From: Alphaproteobacteria bacterium
Lineage (GTDB): Bacteria; Pseudomonadota; Alphaproteobacteria; Micropepsales; Micropepsaceae
Length of the DNA: 6,247 nt
NCBI GenBank assembly: GCA_947455695.1
Contig: CANGRN010000096.1
Coordinates: 1 to 6,247, forward strand
Direction of reading: 5' to 3'
Both the position numbers and the translations under genes were made by a program. The notes under the pieces were generated by a model. The model searched no databases, was not told the DNA's origin, and was given only the letters and a program-made list of their open reading frames with translations. This document shows positions 1 through 6,247 of this stretch, one piece after another; position 1 is the first letter of the stretch, and each line of letters begins with the position of its first letter.

Positions 1-378
1 GAGGTGTTCCGGCTTTCTCACTGGCGCAACCAGAATTCGCCAACGGGCGCGCTGGGACCGCAGGGCCGCGTGATCCCCGAACGCATCATCGAGAAGCCGC
101 CGACGGCGGAACTCAAGCCCAACCAGACCGATCAGGACTCCCTGCCGCCTTACGATATCCTGGACGGCATCCTGGAATGCCTGGTGGAGCAGGAATGCAG
201 CTTTGAGCAGACGGTGGCCAAGGGCTTTGACCCCGCCACGGTCAAGCGCATCGAGCATCTGCTGTATATTTCCGAGTACAAGCGCCGCCAGGCGCCGCCG
301 GGGGTGAAGATCAGCAGCCGCAATTTCGGCCGCGACCGCCGCTATCCCATCACCAATGCCTTCCGGGACGCGCGCTGA
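1..378 (+). CDS. nadE: Glutamine-dependent NAD+ synthetase, C-terminal part (5' end outside window)
   Basis: This is the last 125 codons of NAD+ synthetase, which amidates nicotinic acid adenine dinucleotide to NAD+ using ATP, in the cytoplasm. The reading frame is open from base 1, so the gene starts upstream and the GTG at 4-6 is internal. Visible hallmarks are the EKPPTAELKPNQTDQDSLPPY stretch (about 88-153), which matches the conserved KxPTAELxxxQxDxxxxPY region of the synthetase domain, then a helical tail ending in SRNFGRDRRYPITNAFRD, a typical NadE C terminus. Alphaproteobacterial enzymes of this class are usually about 550 residues with an N-terminal nitrilase-type glutaminase domain; that domain would lie outside the window, so the glutamine-dependent form is inferred from the tail. 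The TGA stop overlaps the gltX ATG by one base (TGATG), suggesting translational coupling. Confidence 0.9.
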   Translation, partial: EVFRLSHWRNQNSPTGALGPQGRVIPERIIEKPPTAELKPNQTDQDSLPPYDILDGILECLVEQECSFEQTVAKGFDPATVKRIEHLLYISEYKRRQAPPGVKISSRNFGRDRRYPITNAFRDAR

Positions 379-1694
379 TGTCTGTTACCGTTCGCTTTGC
401 GCCATCGCCCACCGGCCTGCTGCATGCCGGCAATGCCCGCACCGCTCTGCTCAACTGGCTGTTTGCCAAGAAGCTGGGCGGGCGTTTCCTGCTGCGCATC
501 GACGATACCGATGCCGCCCGTTCCACCAAGGCGTTTGAAGAAGCGATCTATCGCGACCTGGCCTGGCTGGGCCTGACCCATGACGGCACTGATCGCCAGA
601 TCAACCGGCTGGCAAAATACAGCGCCGCTTTCTACCGGCTGCAGGCGGCGGGTCTGGTCTATCCCTGTTATGAGACCGAAGTGGAGCTGGATCGCCAGCG
701 TTCGCTGCTGGCGGCGCGCAAGCTGCCCCCGATCTACAATCGCGCCTCGCTGGAGCCGGCCAACAAGGCCAAATGGGAAGCCGAAGGGCGCAAGCCCCAT
801 TGGCGTTTCAAGCTGTCGCGCACGCCGGTCAGCTGGACCGACCTGGTGCGCGGCCCGGTGGAGATCGACACTGCCACCATGTCCGATCCGGTGCTGGTGC
901 GCGAGGATGGCGCCTTTCTTTATACGTTGCCTTCGGTGGCCGACGATATCGACATGGCCATCACCCATGTGGTGCGCGGCGAAGATCACGTCACCAACAC
1001 CGCGGCCCAGATCGAGATCTTTCAGGCGCTGGGTGGTCCCGTTCCCAAGTTCGCGCATTTCCCGCTGCTGGTGGGCGCGGGCGGCGAGGCACTGAGCAAG
1101 CGGCTGGGTTCGCTGTCGCTGGAAAGCCTGCGCGAGGCGGGCATCGAGCCGCTCGCGGTGGCGGCGTATCTCGCCAAGATCGGAACCAGTGATCCGGTCG
1201 AGCCGCGCCAGGCGCTGGGTGAACTGGCCAGTGAATTCGACTTCGCCAAGATCGGCCGCGCCCCGGCGCATTTCGTGCCCGAAGAACTGGAGGCACTGAA
1301 CGCCAGGACCTTGCACGCCATGCCGTACAGCGCGGTGGCGGCACGTGTCCCGCTGGGTGAGGCATTTTGGGACGCCATCAAGCCCAACCTCTCCAAGCTG
1401 TCCGATGCCGCCGGCATGGCCAAGCTGGTCACCGGCCCGGTCACGCCCGTGATCGAGGATGCCGGGCTGGCGGAAAAAGCCGCCGCGCTGCTGCCGCCCG
1501 AACCGTGGGATGAGGCCACCTGGGGCGCCTGGACCAAGGCGGTTTCGGCGGAAACCGGGGCCAAGGGCAGGGGGCTGTTTCATCCGTTAAGGCTGGCGCT
1601 GACGGGCCTGGAGCATGGACCCGAACTCAAAAAACTGTTACCCCTGATCGGGCGCGACAAGTCCGTGGCGCGGCTCAAAGGGGAAACGGCGTGA
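378..1694 (+). CDS. gltX: Glutamyl-tRNA synthetase (GluRS, class I)
   Basis: A cytoplasmic enzyme of 438 residues that charges tRNA-Glu with glutamate using ATP. The N-terminal Rossmann fold opens with RFAPSPTGLLHAGNARTALLNW; HAGN at residues 16-19 is the HIGH motif. RIDDTD follows at 40-45, where the E. coli type has RIEDTD. The second signature is ALSKRLGS from residue 238, equivalent to KLSKR/KMSKS but with Ala for the first Lys. The zinc-binding CxC...CxH module of E. coli GluRS is absent: only one Cys (in YPCYETEVE) lies in that region. These traits fit the shorter alphaproteobacterial GluRS subfamily, which often coexists with a second gltX. The C-terminal anticodon-binding part ends with GRGLFHPLRLALTG and a helical tail. 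The ATG at 378 overlaps the nadE stop; a weak GGGA lies about ten bases upstream. Alphaproteobacteria usually lack GlnRS and make Gln-tRNA with GatCAB, so this enzyme might also charge tRNA-Gln; the sequence does not settle this. Confidence 0.96.
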   Translation: MSVTVRFAPSPTGLLHAGNARTALLNWLFAKKLGGRFLLRIDDTDAARSTKAFEEAIYRDLAWLGLTHDGTDRQINRLAKYSAAFYRLQAAGLVYPCYETEVELDRQRSLLAARKLPPIYNRASLEPANKAKWEAEGRKPHWRFKLSRTPVSWTDLVRGPVEIDTATMSDPVLVREDGAFLYTLPSVADDIDMAITHVVRGEDHVTNTAAQIEIFQALGGPVPKFAHFPLLVGAGGEALSKRLGSLSLESLREAGIEPLAVAAYLAKIGTSDPVEPRQALGELASEFDFAKIGRAPAHFVPEELEALNARTLHAMPYSAVAARVPLGEAFWDAIKPNLSKLSDAAGMAKLVTGPVTPVIEDAGLAEKAAALLPPEPWDEATWGAWTKAVSAETGAKGRGLFHPLRLALTGLEHGPELKKLLPLIGRDKSVARLKGETA

Positions 1695-1788
1695 TCGTTT
1701 CGTGTCAAACCGGAATTCGAATTAGCGGCTGATTGCTCCGCCTGTTTCCGTTTGCCTGAACCGTATCCACCTTTTTCGAGCCGTTCCG
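1695..1788. other. 94-bp gltX-cysS intergenic gap with a 10-bp palindrome
   Basis: This gap is less GC-rich than the flanking genes. It contains a perfect palindrome AATTCGAATT at 1714-1723. I find no GC-rich stem followed by a T tract, so no intrinsic terminator for gltX is evident. I also find no convincing -35/-10 pair at normal spacing. There is no strong Shine-Dalgarno sequence just before the cysS ATG (the upstream bases are CGAGCCGTTCCG). The gap may hold a weak cysS promoter or may simply be read through. Confidence 0.3.
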
Positions 1789-3099
1789 ATGTCCCTGCGC
1801 CTCTTCAACACCCTGACCAAGACCAAGGACGATTTTTCGCCCATCGATGCGAAGAATGTCCGCATGTATGTCTGCGGCCCCACGGTCTATGACTTCGCCC
1901 ATATCGGCAATGCGCGGCCCGTCATCGTGTTCGACGTCCTGTTCCGGCTGCTGCGTCACACCTATGGCGATGCGCATGTCACCTATGTCCGCAACATCAC
2001 CGACGTGGACGACAAGATCAACGAACGCGCCGCCCAGCGCGGCATCTCCATCCGCGAACTGACGGAAGAAACCGCGCGCATCTATGAAGAAGATGTTGCG
2101 GCGCTGGGCAACCTGCCGCCGTCCGTGACGCCGCGGGCCACCGAGCACATCGCCCAGATGATCCGTATCATCGAGGAGTTGATCGCTGCCGGGCATGCTT
2201 ACGCCGCCGAAGGCCATGTGCTGTTCAACGTTTCGTCCAAGGCCGATTACGGCAAGCTGTCGCGCCGCAGCGTGGACGAGATGCTGGCCGGCGCGCGCGT
2301 GGAAGTGGCGCCCTACAAGCAGAACGCCATGGACTTTGTGCTGTGGAAGCCGTCGGACGCCAATGTGCCCGGCTGGGATTCGCCCTGGGGCCGGGGGCGT
2401 CCGGGCTGGCATATCGAATGCAGTGCGATGGCCGGGGAATATCTGGGCGAAACCTTCGACATTCACGGCGGCGGTATCGACCTGCAATTTCCCCATCATG
2501 AGAATGAGATCGCCCAGAGCGAAGGCGCCCATCATGGCGCGCCGCTGGCCAATGTGTGGATGCACAACGGCTTCCTGCAGGTGGAAGGCGAGAAAATGTC
2601 CAAGAGCCTGGGCAATTTCTTTACCATCCGCGACCTCTTGGCCGACTGGCCGGGCGAGGTGCTGCGCTTCAACATGCTGCGCACGCACTATCGCCAGCCC
2701 ATCGACTTCACCATCGCGGGCCTCAAGGAAAGCTGGAAGACGCTGGAGCGCTGGTACGAGGTGACCGACCCCCTGGTCGATCCGGCGCCGAACGCAGAAT
2801 TCTTTGCCGCGCTGTCGGACGACCTCAACACCCCTGCGGCCATCGCCAGCCTGCACCAGGCCGATGAGATGGCGCTGGCGGGCGGGCTGGGCTTCCTGGG
2901 CTTCTCCAACGTCCAGCTCAAGATTGCCAGCAAGGCGAAGGTGGACACCGCTGCGATCGAGGGCGCCATCGCGGCGCGCAACGCCGCGCGCAAGGCCAAG
3001 GACTTCAAGGAATCCGATCGCATCCGCGACGAATGGCTGGCCAAGGGCATTGTCTTCAAGGATGGGCCGCAAGGCACGACCTGGGAGGTCAAGAAGTGA
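1789..3099 (+). CDS. cysS: Cysteinyl-tRNA synthetase (CysRS, class I)
   Basis: A cytoplasmic monomer of 436 residues that charges tRNA-Cys. The start fits the family: [19 protein letters not shown] aligns with the E. coli N terminus. [19 protein letters not shown] carries the zinc ligand Cys29 and the HIGH motif as HIGN at 38-41. The remaining zinc ligands, by analogy to E. coli, are Cys211 (in [10 protein letters not shown]), His236 and Glu240 (in [12 protein letters not shown]). The KMSKS loop is present unchanged at 269-273 ([10 protein letters not shown]). The C-terminal helical region is about 25 residues shorter than in E. coli (461 residues), but the end [12 protein letters not shown] is typical. 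All catalytic elements are present, so it should be active. It shares four bases (GTGA) with cimA, indicating cotranscription and coupled translation. No strong ribosome binding site precedes the ATG. Confidence 0.97.
   Translation: MSLRLFNTLTKTKDDFSPIDAKNVRMYVCGPTVYDFAHIGNARPVIVFDVLFRLLRHTYGDAHVTYVRNITDVDDKINERAAQRGISIRELTEETARIYEEDVAALGNLPPSVTPRATEHIAQMIRIIEELIAAGHAYAAEGHVLFNVSSKADYGKLSRRSVDEMLAGARVEVAPYKQNAMDFVLWKPSDANVPGWDSPWGRGRPGWHIECSAMAGEYLGETFDIHGGGIDLQFPHHENEIAQSEGAHHGAPLANVWMHNGFLQVEGEKMSKSLGNFFTIRDLLADWPGEVLRFNMLRTHYRQPIDFTIAGLKESWKTLERWYEVTDPLVDPAPNAEFFAALSDDLNTPAAIASLHQADEMALAGGLGFLGFSNVQLKIASKAKVDTAAIEGAIAARNAARKAKDFKESDRIRDEWLAKGIVFKDGPQGTTWEVKK
3083..3088 (+). promoter_or_regulatory. 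Ribosome binding site that fixes the cimA start
   Basis: GGGAGG, seven bases before the GTG at 3096, lies inside the last codons of cysS. It is a close match to the anti-SD complement and supports GTG 3096 over the in-frame ATG at 3033, which would add 21 residues that do not resemble the family ([11 protein letters not shown]...). Confidence 0.7.
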
Positions 3100-4682
3100 C
3101 TGTCCCAAAAGAACGCCTGTACATCTTCGACACCACCTTGCGTGATGGCGCCCAGACCCAGGGCGTGGATTTCTCGGTCGAGGACAAGCGGCAGATCGCG
3201 CTGGCGCTCGATCAGCTGGGCGTGGATTATATCGAGGGCGGCTGGCCCGGCGCCAATCCCACCGATACCGCCTTCTTTGGCGATCGTCCCCCGCTGAAGC
3301 GCGCCCGTTTTACGGCTTTCGGCATGACCAAGCGGGCCGGCCGCAGCGCCGCCAATGATCCGTCTTTGGCCCAGGTTCTGGATGCGGCCGCGGATGCCAT
3401 CTGTCTGGTGGGCAAGACCAGTGCCTATCAGGTGCGGGTGGCGCTGGAAATTTCGCTGGAAGAGAATCTCGACAACATCGCCCGCTCGATGGAAGCCGTC
3501 GCCGCGAAAAAGCGCGAGCCGCTGTTCGACGCCGAACATTTCTTCGACGGCTACAAGGAAAATCCCGACTACGCCCTGTCGTGCCTGAAGGCCGCTCATG
3601 ATGCGGGCGCCAAGTGGCTGGTGCTGTGCGACACCAATGGCGGCTCCATGCCGGAAGATGTTTATCGCATCGTCAGTGACGTAAGGGCCAAGCTGCCCGA
3701 TGCGAACCTGGGCATCCATGCCCATAACGACACCGAACAGGCTGTGGCGGTGTCGCTGGCCGCCATCCGCGCCGGCGCCCGCCAGGTGCAGGGGACCTTG
3801 AACGGGCTGGGCGAACGCTGCGGCAACGCCAATCTTTGCGCCCTGTTGCCCAACCTGATGCTGAAGGAACCGTTCGCGTCCCAGTTCGAAACCGGCGTGA
3901 CCAAAGAAGGTCTGGCCCAGCTCACCCATGTCTCGCGGCTGCTGGACGAAATCCTCAACCGCGCGCCCAACCGCTATGCCGCCTATGTCGGCGCATCGGC
4001 CTTCACCCACAAGGGCGGCTTGCATGTCTCGGCCGTGGTGAAAGACCCGCACACCTATGAACATGTGCCGCCGGAATCGGTGGGCAACAAGCGCACCATG
4101 CCGGTCTCGGCCCAGTCGGGCCGCGCCAATGTCGCCGCCAATATGGTGACGGAAGGCGGCGATCTTTCGCGCCTGCTGCAGGACGTCAAACGCCGTGAGT
4201 TCGAAGGCTACAGCTATGACGATGCCGCCGCGTCCTTTGAACTGCTGGCGTTGCGCCAGCAGAACAAGCTGCCGCGCTATTTCACCGTCGAACAGTTCAG
4301 CGTCACGGTCGAAAGCCTGAAAGGCCCGTCCGGCGACCTGGTTTCCCGCTCCAAGGCGGCGGTGGAACTTATGGTGGCGGGCGAGAAGATTCGCAGTGCC
4401 GGCACCGGCAACGGTCCGGTCAACGCGCTGGACGCAGCCCTGCGCAAGGACCTGGGCAAATACTCACCGTTCCTCGCCGACCTGCGGCTGGTGGACTACA
4501 AGGTGCGTATCCTCACCAGCGGCACCGAGGCGGTGACCCGCGTCATGGTGGAATCGGCCGACGGCAAGGGCAATCGCTGGTCGACCGTGGGCGTGTCGGA
4601 GAATATCGTCGATGCCTCTTTCGAGGCGTTGACCGACTCGATCATCTACAAGCTGTACAAGGACAGCGCGCCGGGCTTTTGA
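3096..4682 (+). CDS. cimA: Citramalate synthase (CimA; isopropylmalate/homocitrate synthase family)
   Basis: A 528-residue enzyme that condenses pyruvate with acetyl-CoA to (R)-citramalate, the first step of a threonine-independent route to 2-oxobutyrate and isoleucine. The N-terminal TIM-barrel HMGL domain begins with [15 protein letters not shown] (Arg16, Asp17). [13 protein letters not shown] from residue 145 and LCDTNGG (177-183) are characteristic of the CimA branch rather than LeuA. HAHND at 208-212 gives the metal-binding histidines, and [11 protein letters not shown] from 237 contains the likely metal ligand Asn244. [10 protein letters not shown] (305-314) and QSGRAN belong to the linker subdomain. 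The C-terminal part, from about residue 400, resembles the LeuA-type allosteric dimerisation domain, where isoleucine feedback would be expected. The GTG start overlaps the cysS stop. A catabolic or homocitrate role is less likely given length and motifs. It converges with the LOG gene downstream. Confidence 0.92.
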   Translation: MTVPKERLYIFDTTLRDGAQTQGVDFSVEDKRQIALALDQLGVDYIEGGWPGANPTDTAFFGDRPPLKRARFTAFGMTKRAGRSAANDPSLAQVLDAAADAICLVGKTSAYQVRVALEISLEENLDNIARSMEAVAAKKREPLFDAEHFFDGYKENPDYALSCLKAAHDAGAKWLVLCDTNGGSMPEDVYRIVSDVRAKLPDANLGIHAHNDTEQAVAVSLAAIRAGARQVQGTLNGLGERCGNANLCALLPNLMLKEPFASQFETGVTKEGLAQLTHVSRLLDEILNRAPNRYAAYVGASAFTHKGGLHVSAVVKDPHTYEHVPPESVGNKRTMPVSAQSGRANVAANMVTEGGDLSRLLQDVKRREFEGYSYDDAAASFELLALRQQNKLPRYFTVEQFSVTVESLKGPSGDLVSRSKAAVELMVAGEKIRSAGTGNGPVNALDAALRKDLGKYSPFLADLRLVDYKVRILTSGTEAVTRVMVESADGKGNRWSTVGVSENIVDASFEALTDSIIYKLYKDSAPGF

Positions 4683-4701
4683 CGGCCCCCCTCCGCCCTT
4701 C

Positions 4702-4717
4702 GCAGCGCAAGCGCTGC
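4702..4717. terminator. Hairpin after cimA, possible terminator without a T tract
   Basis: GCAGCGC AA GCGCTGC is a perfect seven-base inverted repeat 19 bases beyond the cimA stop; in practice it would form six pairs with a CAAG loop. Flanking CCC and GGG could extend it across a symmetric TTC/TTC internal loop. No run of T follows on either strand, so this is not a classical intrinsic terminator. It may be part of a larger repeat with the next inverted repeat. Confidence 0.4.
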
Positions 4718-4725
4718 TTCGGGCA

Positions 4726-4763
4726 CCTCCCCCGCATGCGCGCTTACGCGCGCGCTGGGGAGG
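4726..4763. repeat. GC-rich inverted repeat spanning the LOG stop codon
   Basis: The arm CCTCCCC (4726-4732) pairs exactly with GGGGAGG (4757-4763). A nested stem, GCGCGC (4738-4743) with GCGCGC (4748-4753), has the loop TTAC, and the TTA in that loop is the LOG stop codon on the minus strand. The right arm is coding and supplies the ASPARA tail of the LOG protein. Together with the hairpin at 4702-4717 and the CCTCCG at 4690-4695, the layout resembles dispersed CACCTCCCC...GGGGAGG palindromic repeats seen between genes in some alphaproteobacteria. That comparison is from memory; only the inverted repeats are visible here. Confidence 0.5.
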
Positions 4764-5316
4764 CGAGCGCTTCGGCCATCATCGCCAGCGCCGCGTCCGC
4801 ATCCGGCGCGATCCGGTAAAGCGCCAGGTTGTCCGGGCGCACAAAGCCGTGCGTCACCGAATGCTGCAGCATCGCTTCCAGCGGATCGAAATAGCCGTTC
4901 ACATTCACCAGGATGATGGGCTTGGCGATGACGCTGAGCTGAACGCTGGTCACCACCTCGAAGAATTCGTCATAGGTCCCCAGCCCGCCGGGGAGCACGA
5001 TGAAGCCGTTCGCGCGGTCGATCATCTTCTGTTTGCGCTCGAACAGGTCGGGCACGATCTCGGTGGTCTCGCCATGCGTCAAAGGCGGTTCCACGTCGCG
5101 CAGAAAGCCGGGCAAGATTCCCTCGACTGCGGTTCCTGCTTCCCGCGCCGCGCGGGCGACATCGCCCATCAGGCCGGGGCTGCCGCCGCCGAACACCAGC
5201 ACATGCCCCATTTTGGCGATTCCGGCCCCGATAGCGCGGGCCGCATCGCGGAAAGCGGGGTCCGTGCCGAAGGAGGAGCCGCAGAACACGCAGATGGCCG
5301 CTTTTTTCTTGTCCAT
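4744..5316 (-). CDS. LOG-family nucleotide 5'-monophosphate phosphoribohydrolase
   Basis: A 190-residue Rossmann-like protein of the LOG (lonely guy) family. Members split the N-glycosidic bond of AMP, other nucleoside monophosphates or cytokinin ribotides to give the base and ribose 5-phosphate. ICVFCGSS (8-15) begins the first strand, FGGGSPGLMG (42-51) is the glycine-rich phosphate-binding loop, FERKQKMI (92-99) carries the conserved Arg-Lys, and PGGLGTYDE (109-117) is the PGGxGTxxE catalytic signature. Length matches the short (type I) LOG class; it has no extension like that of E. coli PpnN. In a bacterium without plant contact the role is more likely purine salvage or nucleotide housekeeping than hormone making; substrate cannot be read from sequence. 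I chose the ATG at 5316; an in-frame TTG at 5335-5337 would add seven residues (MRNPVGN). Neither start has a clear Shine-Dalgarno. The gene converges on cimA and diverges from the transporter unit. Confidence 0.9.
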   Translation of the reverse strand: MDKKKAAICVFCGSSFGTDPAFRDAARAIGAGIAKMGHVLVFGGGSPGLMGDVARAAREAGTAVEGILPGFLRDVEPPLTHGETTEIVPDLFERKQKMIDRANGFIVLPGGLGTYDEFFEVVTSVQLSVIAKPIILVNVNGYFDPLEAMLQHSVTHGFVRPDNLALYRIAPDADAALAMMAEALASPARA

Positions 5317-5405
5317 ATTGCCGACAGGGTTGCGCAAGTTCGTGATACTTATTTAAACCTCTGCCTTCCTAGACGGGTTTCCTGCCCCTTGCCACGGAGA
5401 ATATT
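5317..5405. promoter_or_regulatory. Divergent intergenic region between LOG and the transporter unit
   Basis: This 89-bp gap must serve minus-strand LOG and probably the plus-strand small ORF and transporter. Its centre (about 5338-5360) is an AT-rich island in GC-rich surroundings, with TTTAAA at 5352-5357. On the plus strand TTGCGC (5330-5335) lies 17 bases before TTAAAC (5353-5358), a weak sigma-70-like pair. On the minus strand the TAAATAAGTAT stretch could supply a -10 element. These are weak matches; the promoter role rests mainly on gene orientation. Confidence 0.3.
5396..5400 (+). promoter_or_regulatory. Ribosome binding site for the 30-codon ORF
   Basis: GGAGA lies five bases before TTG 5406-5408. 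It sits about 100 bases before the transporter ATG, too far to serve it directly, so it supports translation starting at the small ORF. Confidence 0.55.
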
Positions 5406-5498
5406 TTGCCGCGCTGGTTGCTGATTGTTGGGGCCGTGGCCCTGCTGGCCATGATCGCCGGGTTTATCACCTTCGGCGGCGGGGATATGGGCCGCTAG
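5406..5498 (+). CDS. Predicted 30-residue single-pass membrane protein upstream of the ABC exporter
   Basis: I do not recognise this protein. It starts at TTG with GGAGA five bases upstream and begins MPRWLLIVGAVALLAMIAGF. Arg3 and Trp4 are followed by an uninterrupted hydrophobic stretch at about residues 5-23, long enough to span the membrane, then a short polar Gly-rich tail ending GGGDMGR. The positive N-terminal residue fits a cytoplasmic N terminus. An in-frame stop at 5370-5372 limits upstream extension, and no ATG or GTG start lies between. Its TAG stop directly abuts the ATG of the transporter in the same frame, so it could couple translation, act as a small accessory subunit, or be a leader peptide. 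Support is the ribosome binding site, composition and placement; conservation could not be checked. Confidence 0.55.
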   Translation: MPRWLLIVGAVALLAMIAGFITFGGGDMGR

Positions 5499-6247
5499 AT
5501 GGCTCATCCGGTCGAAGACGGCAGCAGCGCACCCTCCTTCAAGCCCCTGTGGCGGCTGATGCCATATCTGTGGCCGGTGGGCCGGCCCGACCTGCGCTGG
5601 CGGGTGGTGTGGAGCATCGTCTTCCTGATGGCGGGCATCATCGCCACCACCGTGTCGCAGCAGTTTCTGGGCGCGGCGGTCGATGCCTTTGGCACCACGC
5701 CCCAGGCCGCGGTGCTGTGGGTGGTGATCGCGCTGGTGGCCGCTTATGCAATGTCGCGCGTGATGATGCAGGCCTTTGCCCAGCTGCGCGACGGCATCTT
5801 CGCCAAGGTTCAGTATCACGCCATGCGCGAAGTGGCGGTGGAGACCTTCGCCCATGTCCATACCCTGTCCATGCGCTTCCACCTGGAGCGCAAGACCGGC
5901 GGGCTGTCGCGCGTCATCGAGCGCGGCACACGCGGCATCGACAATATCCTGTCCGTTGCCGTGTTCTCGGTGTTCCCGATCATCTTCCAGGTGCTGATCT
6001 ATGCCGGCCTCCTGCTGTGGACCTTCAATCTCTGGGTGGCGCTGACCGCCATCGCCATGGTGGCGGCCTATAGCTGGTTCACGGTTGGCGTCACCCGCTG
6101 GCGCATCGCCTTCCGCCGCGAGATGAATCAGTCCGACCCCGACGCCAACACCAAGGCGGTGGACAGCCTGCTGAATTTCGAGACGGTCAAATACTTCAAC
6201 ACCGAAAAGCACGAGACGCGGCGCTACGACGTCTCGATGGAGAAATA
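5499..6247 (+). CDS. Atm1-type ABC transporter, N-terminal membrane domain (3' end outside window)
   Basis: The first 249 residues of an ABC half-transporter of the ATM1/HMT1/ABCB7 group, inner-membrane exporters linked to glutathione conjugates, Fe-S-related sulfur species or heavy metals. Four hydrophobic segments are visible at about 35-58, 70-93, 148-174 and 176-197. FHLERKTGGLSRVIERGT (127-144) and SLLNFETVKYFN (223-234) are hallmarks of this subfamily. WRIAFRREMN (201-210) aligns with the WRxxLRxxMN element of Novosphingobium Atm1, so Arg202 and Arg206 match its glutathione-contacting arginines (R206 and R210 there, from memory). The nucleotide-binding domain (Walker A and B, LSGGE) would lie beyond the window; full-length members are about 600 residues. 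The ATG directly follows the stop of the 30-codon ORF and has only a weak GGCGGGG about a dozen bases upstream, so translation is probably coupled to that ORF. Confidence 0.93.
   Translation, partial: MAHPVEDGSSAPSFKPLWRLMPYLWPVGRPDLRWRVVWSIVFLMAGIIATTVSQQFLGAAVDAFGTTPQAAVLWVVIALVAAYAMSRVMMQAFAQLRDGIFAKVQYHAMREVAVETFAHVHTLSMRFHLERKTGGLSRVIERGTRGIDNILSVAVFSVFPIIFQVLIYAGLLLWTFNLWVALTAIAMVAAYSWFTVGVTRWRIAFRREMNQSDPDANTKAVDSLLNFETVKYFNTEKHETRRYDVSMEK

Noticed and set aside
342..1583. Long minus-strand open frame of 413 codons antisense to gltX
   Set aside because: It reads as low-complexity, Gly/Arg/Gln/His-rich protein with no recognisable domain, opposite a gene with clear GluRS motifs. Such frames are a normal by-product of high GC at third codon positions.
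1695..1788. T-box or other tRNA-sensing leader before cysS
   Set aside because: The gap is only 94 bases, has no T-box-like conserved sequence or terminator/antiterminator fold, and T-boxes are not expected in this group.
3033..3095. Upstream ATG for cimA, giving 549 residues
   Set aside because: The extra 21 residues overlap cysS and do not resemble the family start. GTG 3096 has GGGAGG seven bases upstream and gives the usual [18 protein letters not shown] terminus.
1705..3108. Minus-strand open frame of 467 codons antisense to cysS
   Set aside because: Same GC-driven antisense artefact; the plus strand carries intact CysRS signatures across the whole span.
2688..4064. Minus-strand open frame of 458 codons spanning the ends of cysS and cimA
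   Set aside because: It is antisense to two well-supported genes and crosses their junction, with composition typical of a shadow frame.
4849..5424. Plus-strand 191-codon open frame opposite LOG
   Set aside because: The minus strand encodes the PGGLGTYDE and GGGSPGLMG signatures, so the plus-strand frame is a shadow.
5549..6073. Plus-strand 174-codon open frame overlapping the transporter
   Set aside because: Out of frame with the transporter, whose frame stays open from 5499 to the window end and carries subfamily motifs.
5349..6212. Minus-strand open frame of 287 codons opposite the transporter
   Set aside because: His/Gly/Gln-rich shadow protein without a family; the plus strand codes for a recognisable Atm1-type membrane domain.

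Overview
This looks like a stretch of chromosome from a GC-rich alphaproteobacterium. The evidence is the protein subfamilies: a GluRS with an RIDDTD signature and no zinc-binding cysteines, a CysRS followed directly by citramalate synthase, and an Atm1-type ABC exporter close to the Novosphingobium protein. I cannot name a genus. Base composition and codon use look even throughout, and I see no mobile element, phage gene, CRISPR array, tRNA or rRNA. Most of the window is ordinary housekeeping DNA.

Positions 1-4682 hold four plus-strand genes: the 3' end of a glutamine-dependent NAD+ synthetase (nadE), glutamyl-tRNA synthetase (gltX), cysteinyl-tRNA synthetase (cysS) and citramalate synthase (cimA). 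nadE and gltX overlap by one base (TGATG). cysS and cimA overlap by four bases (GTGA). A 94-bp gap separates gltX from cysS, so these are either two tightly coupled pairs or one four-gene operon. The shared theme is amino-acid use and cofactor supply: NAD from glutamine, charging of Glu and Cys tRNAs, and a threonine-independent entry to isoleucine from pyruvate and acetyl-CoA.

Positions 4683-5316 hold a minus-strand LOG-family nucleotide phosphoribohydrolase that converges on cimA. A pair of GC-rich inverted repeats lies between them, and the second contains the LOG stop codon and its last codons. It may be a dispersed palindromic repeat that also helps end transcription.

Positions 5317-6247 start with an 89-bp divergent intergenic region. 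It is followed by an overlooked 30-codon ORF (5406-5498) with a good ribosome binding site, a TTG start and one predicted transmembrane helix. Its TAG stop abuts the ATG of an Atm1-type ABC transporter (glutathione/Fe-S or heavy-metal exporter family), which runs off the window end after 249 residues. The small ORF and the transporter share a reading frame and are separated only by that amber codon. This is the most interesting observation in the window.
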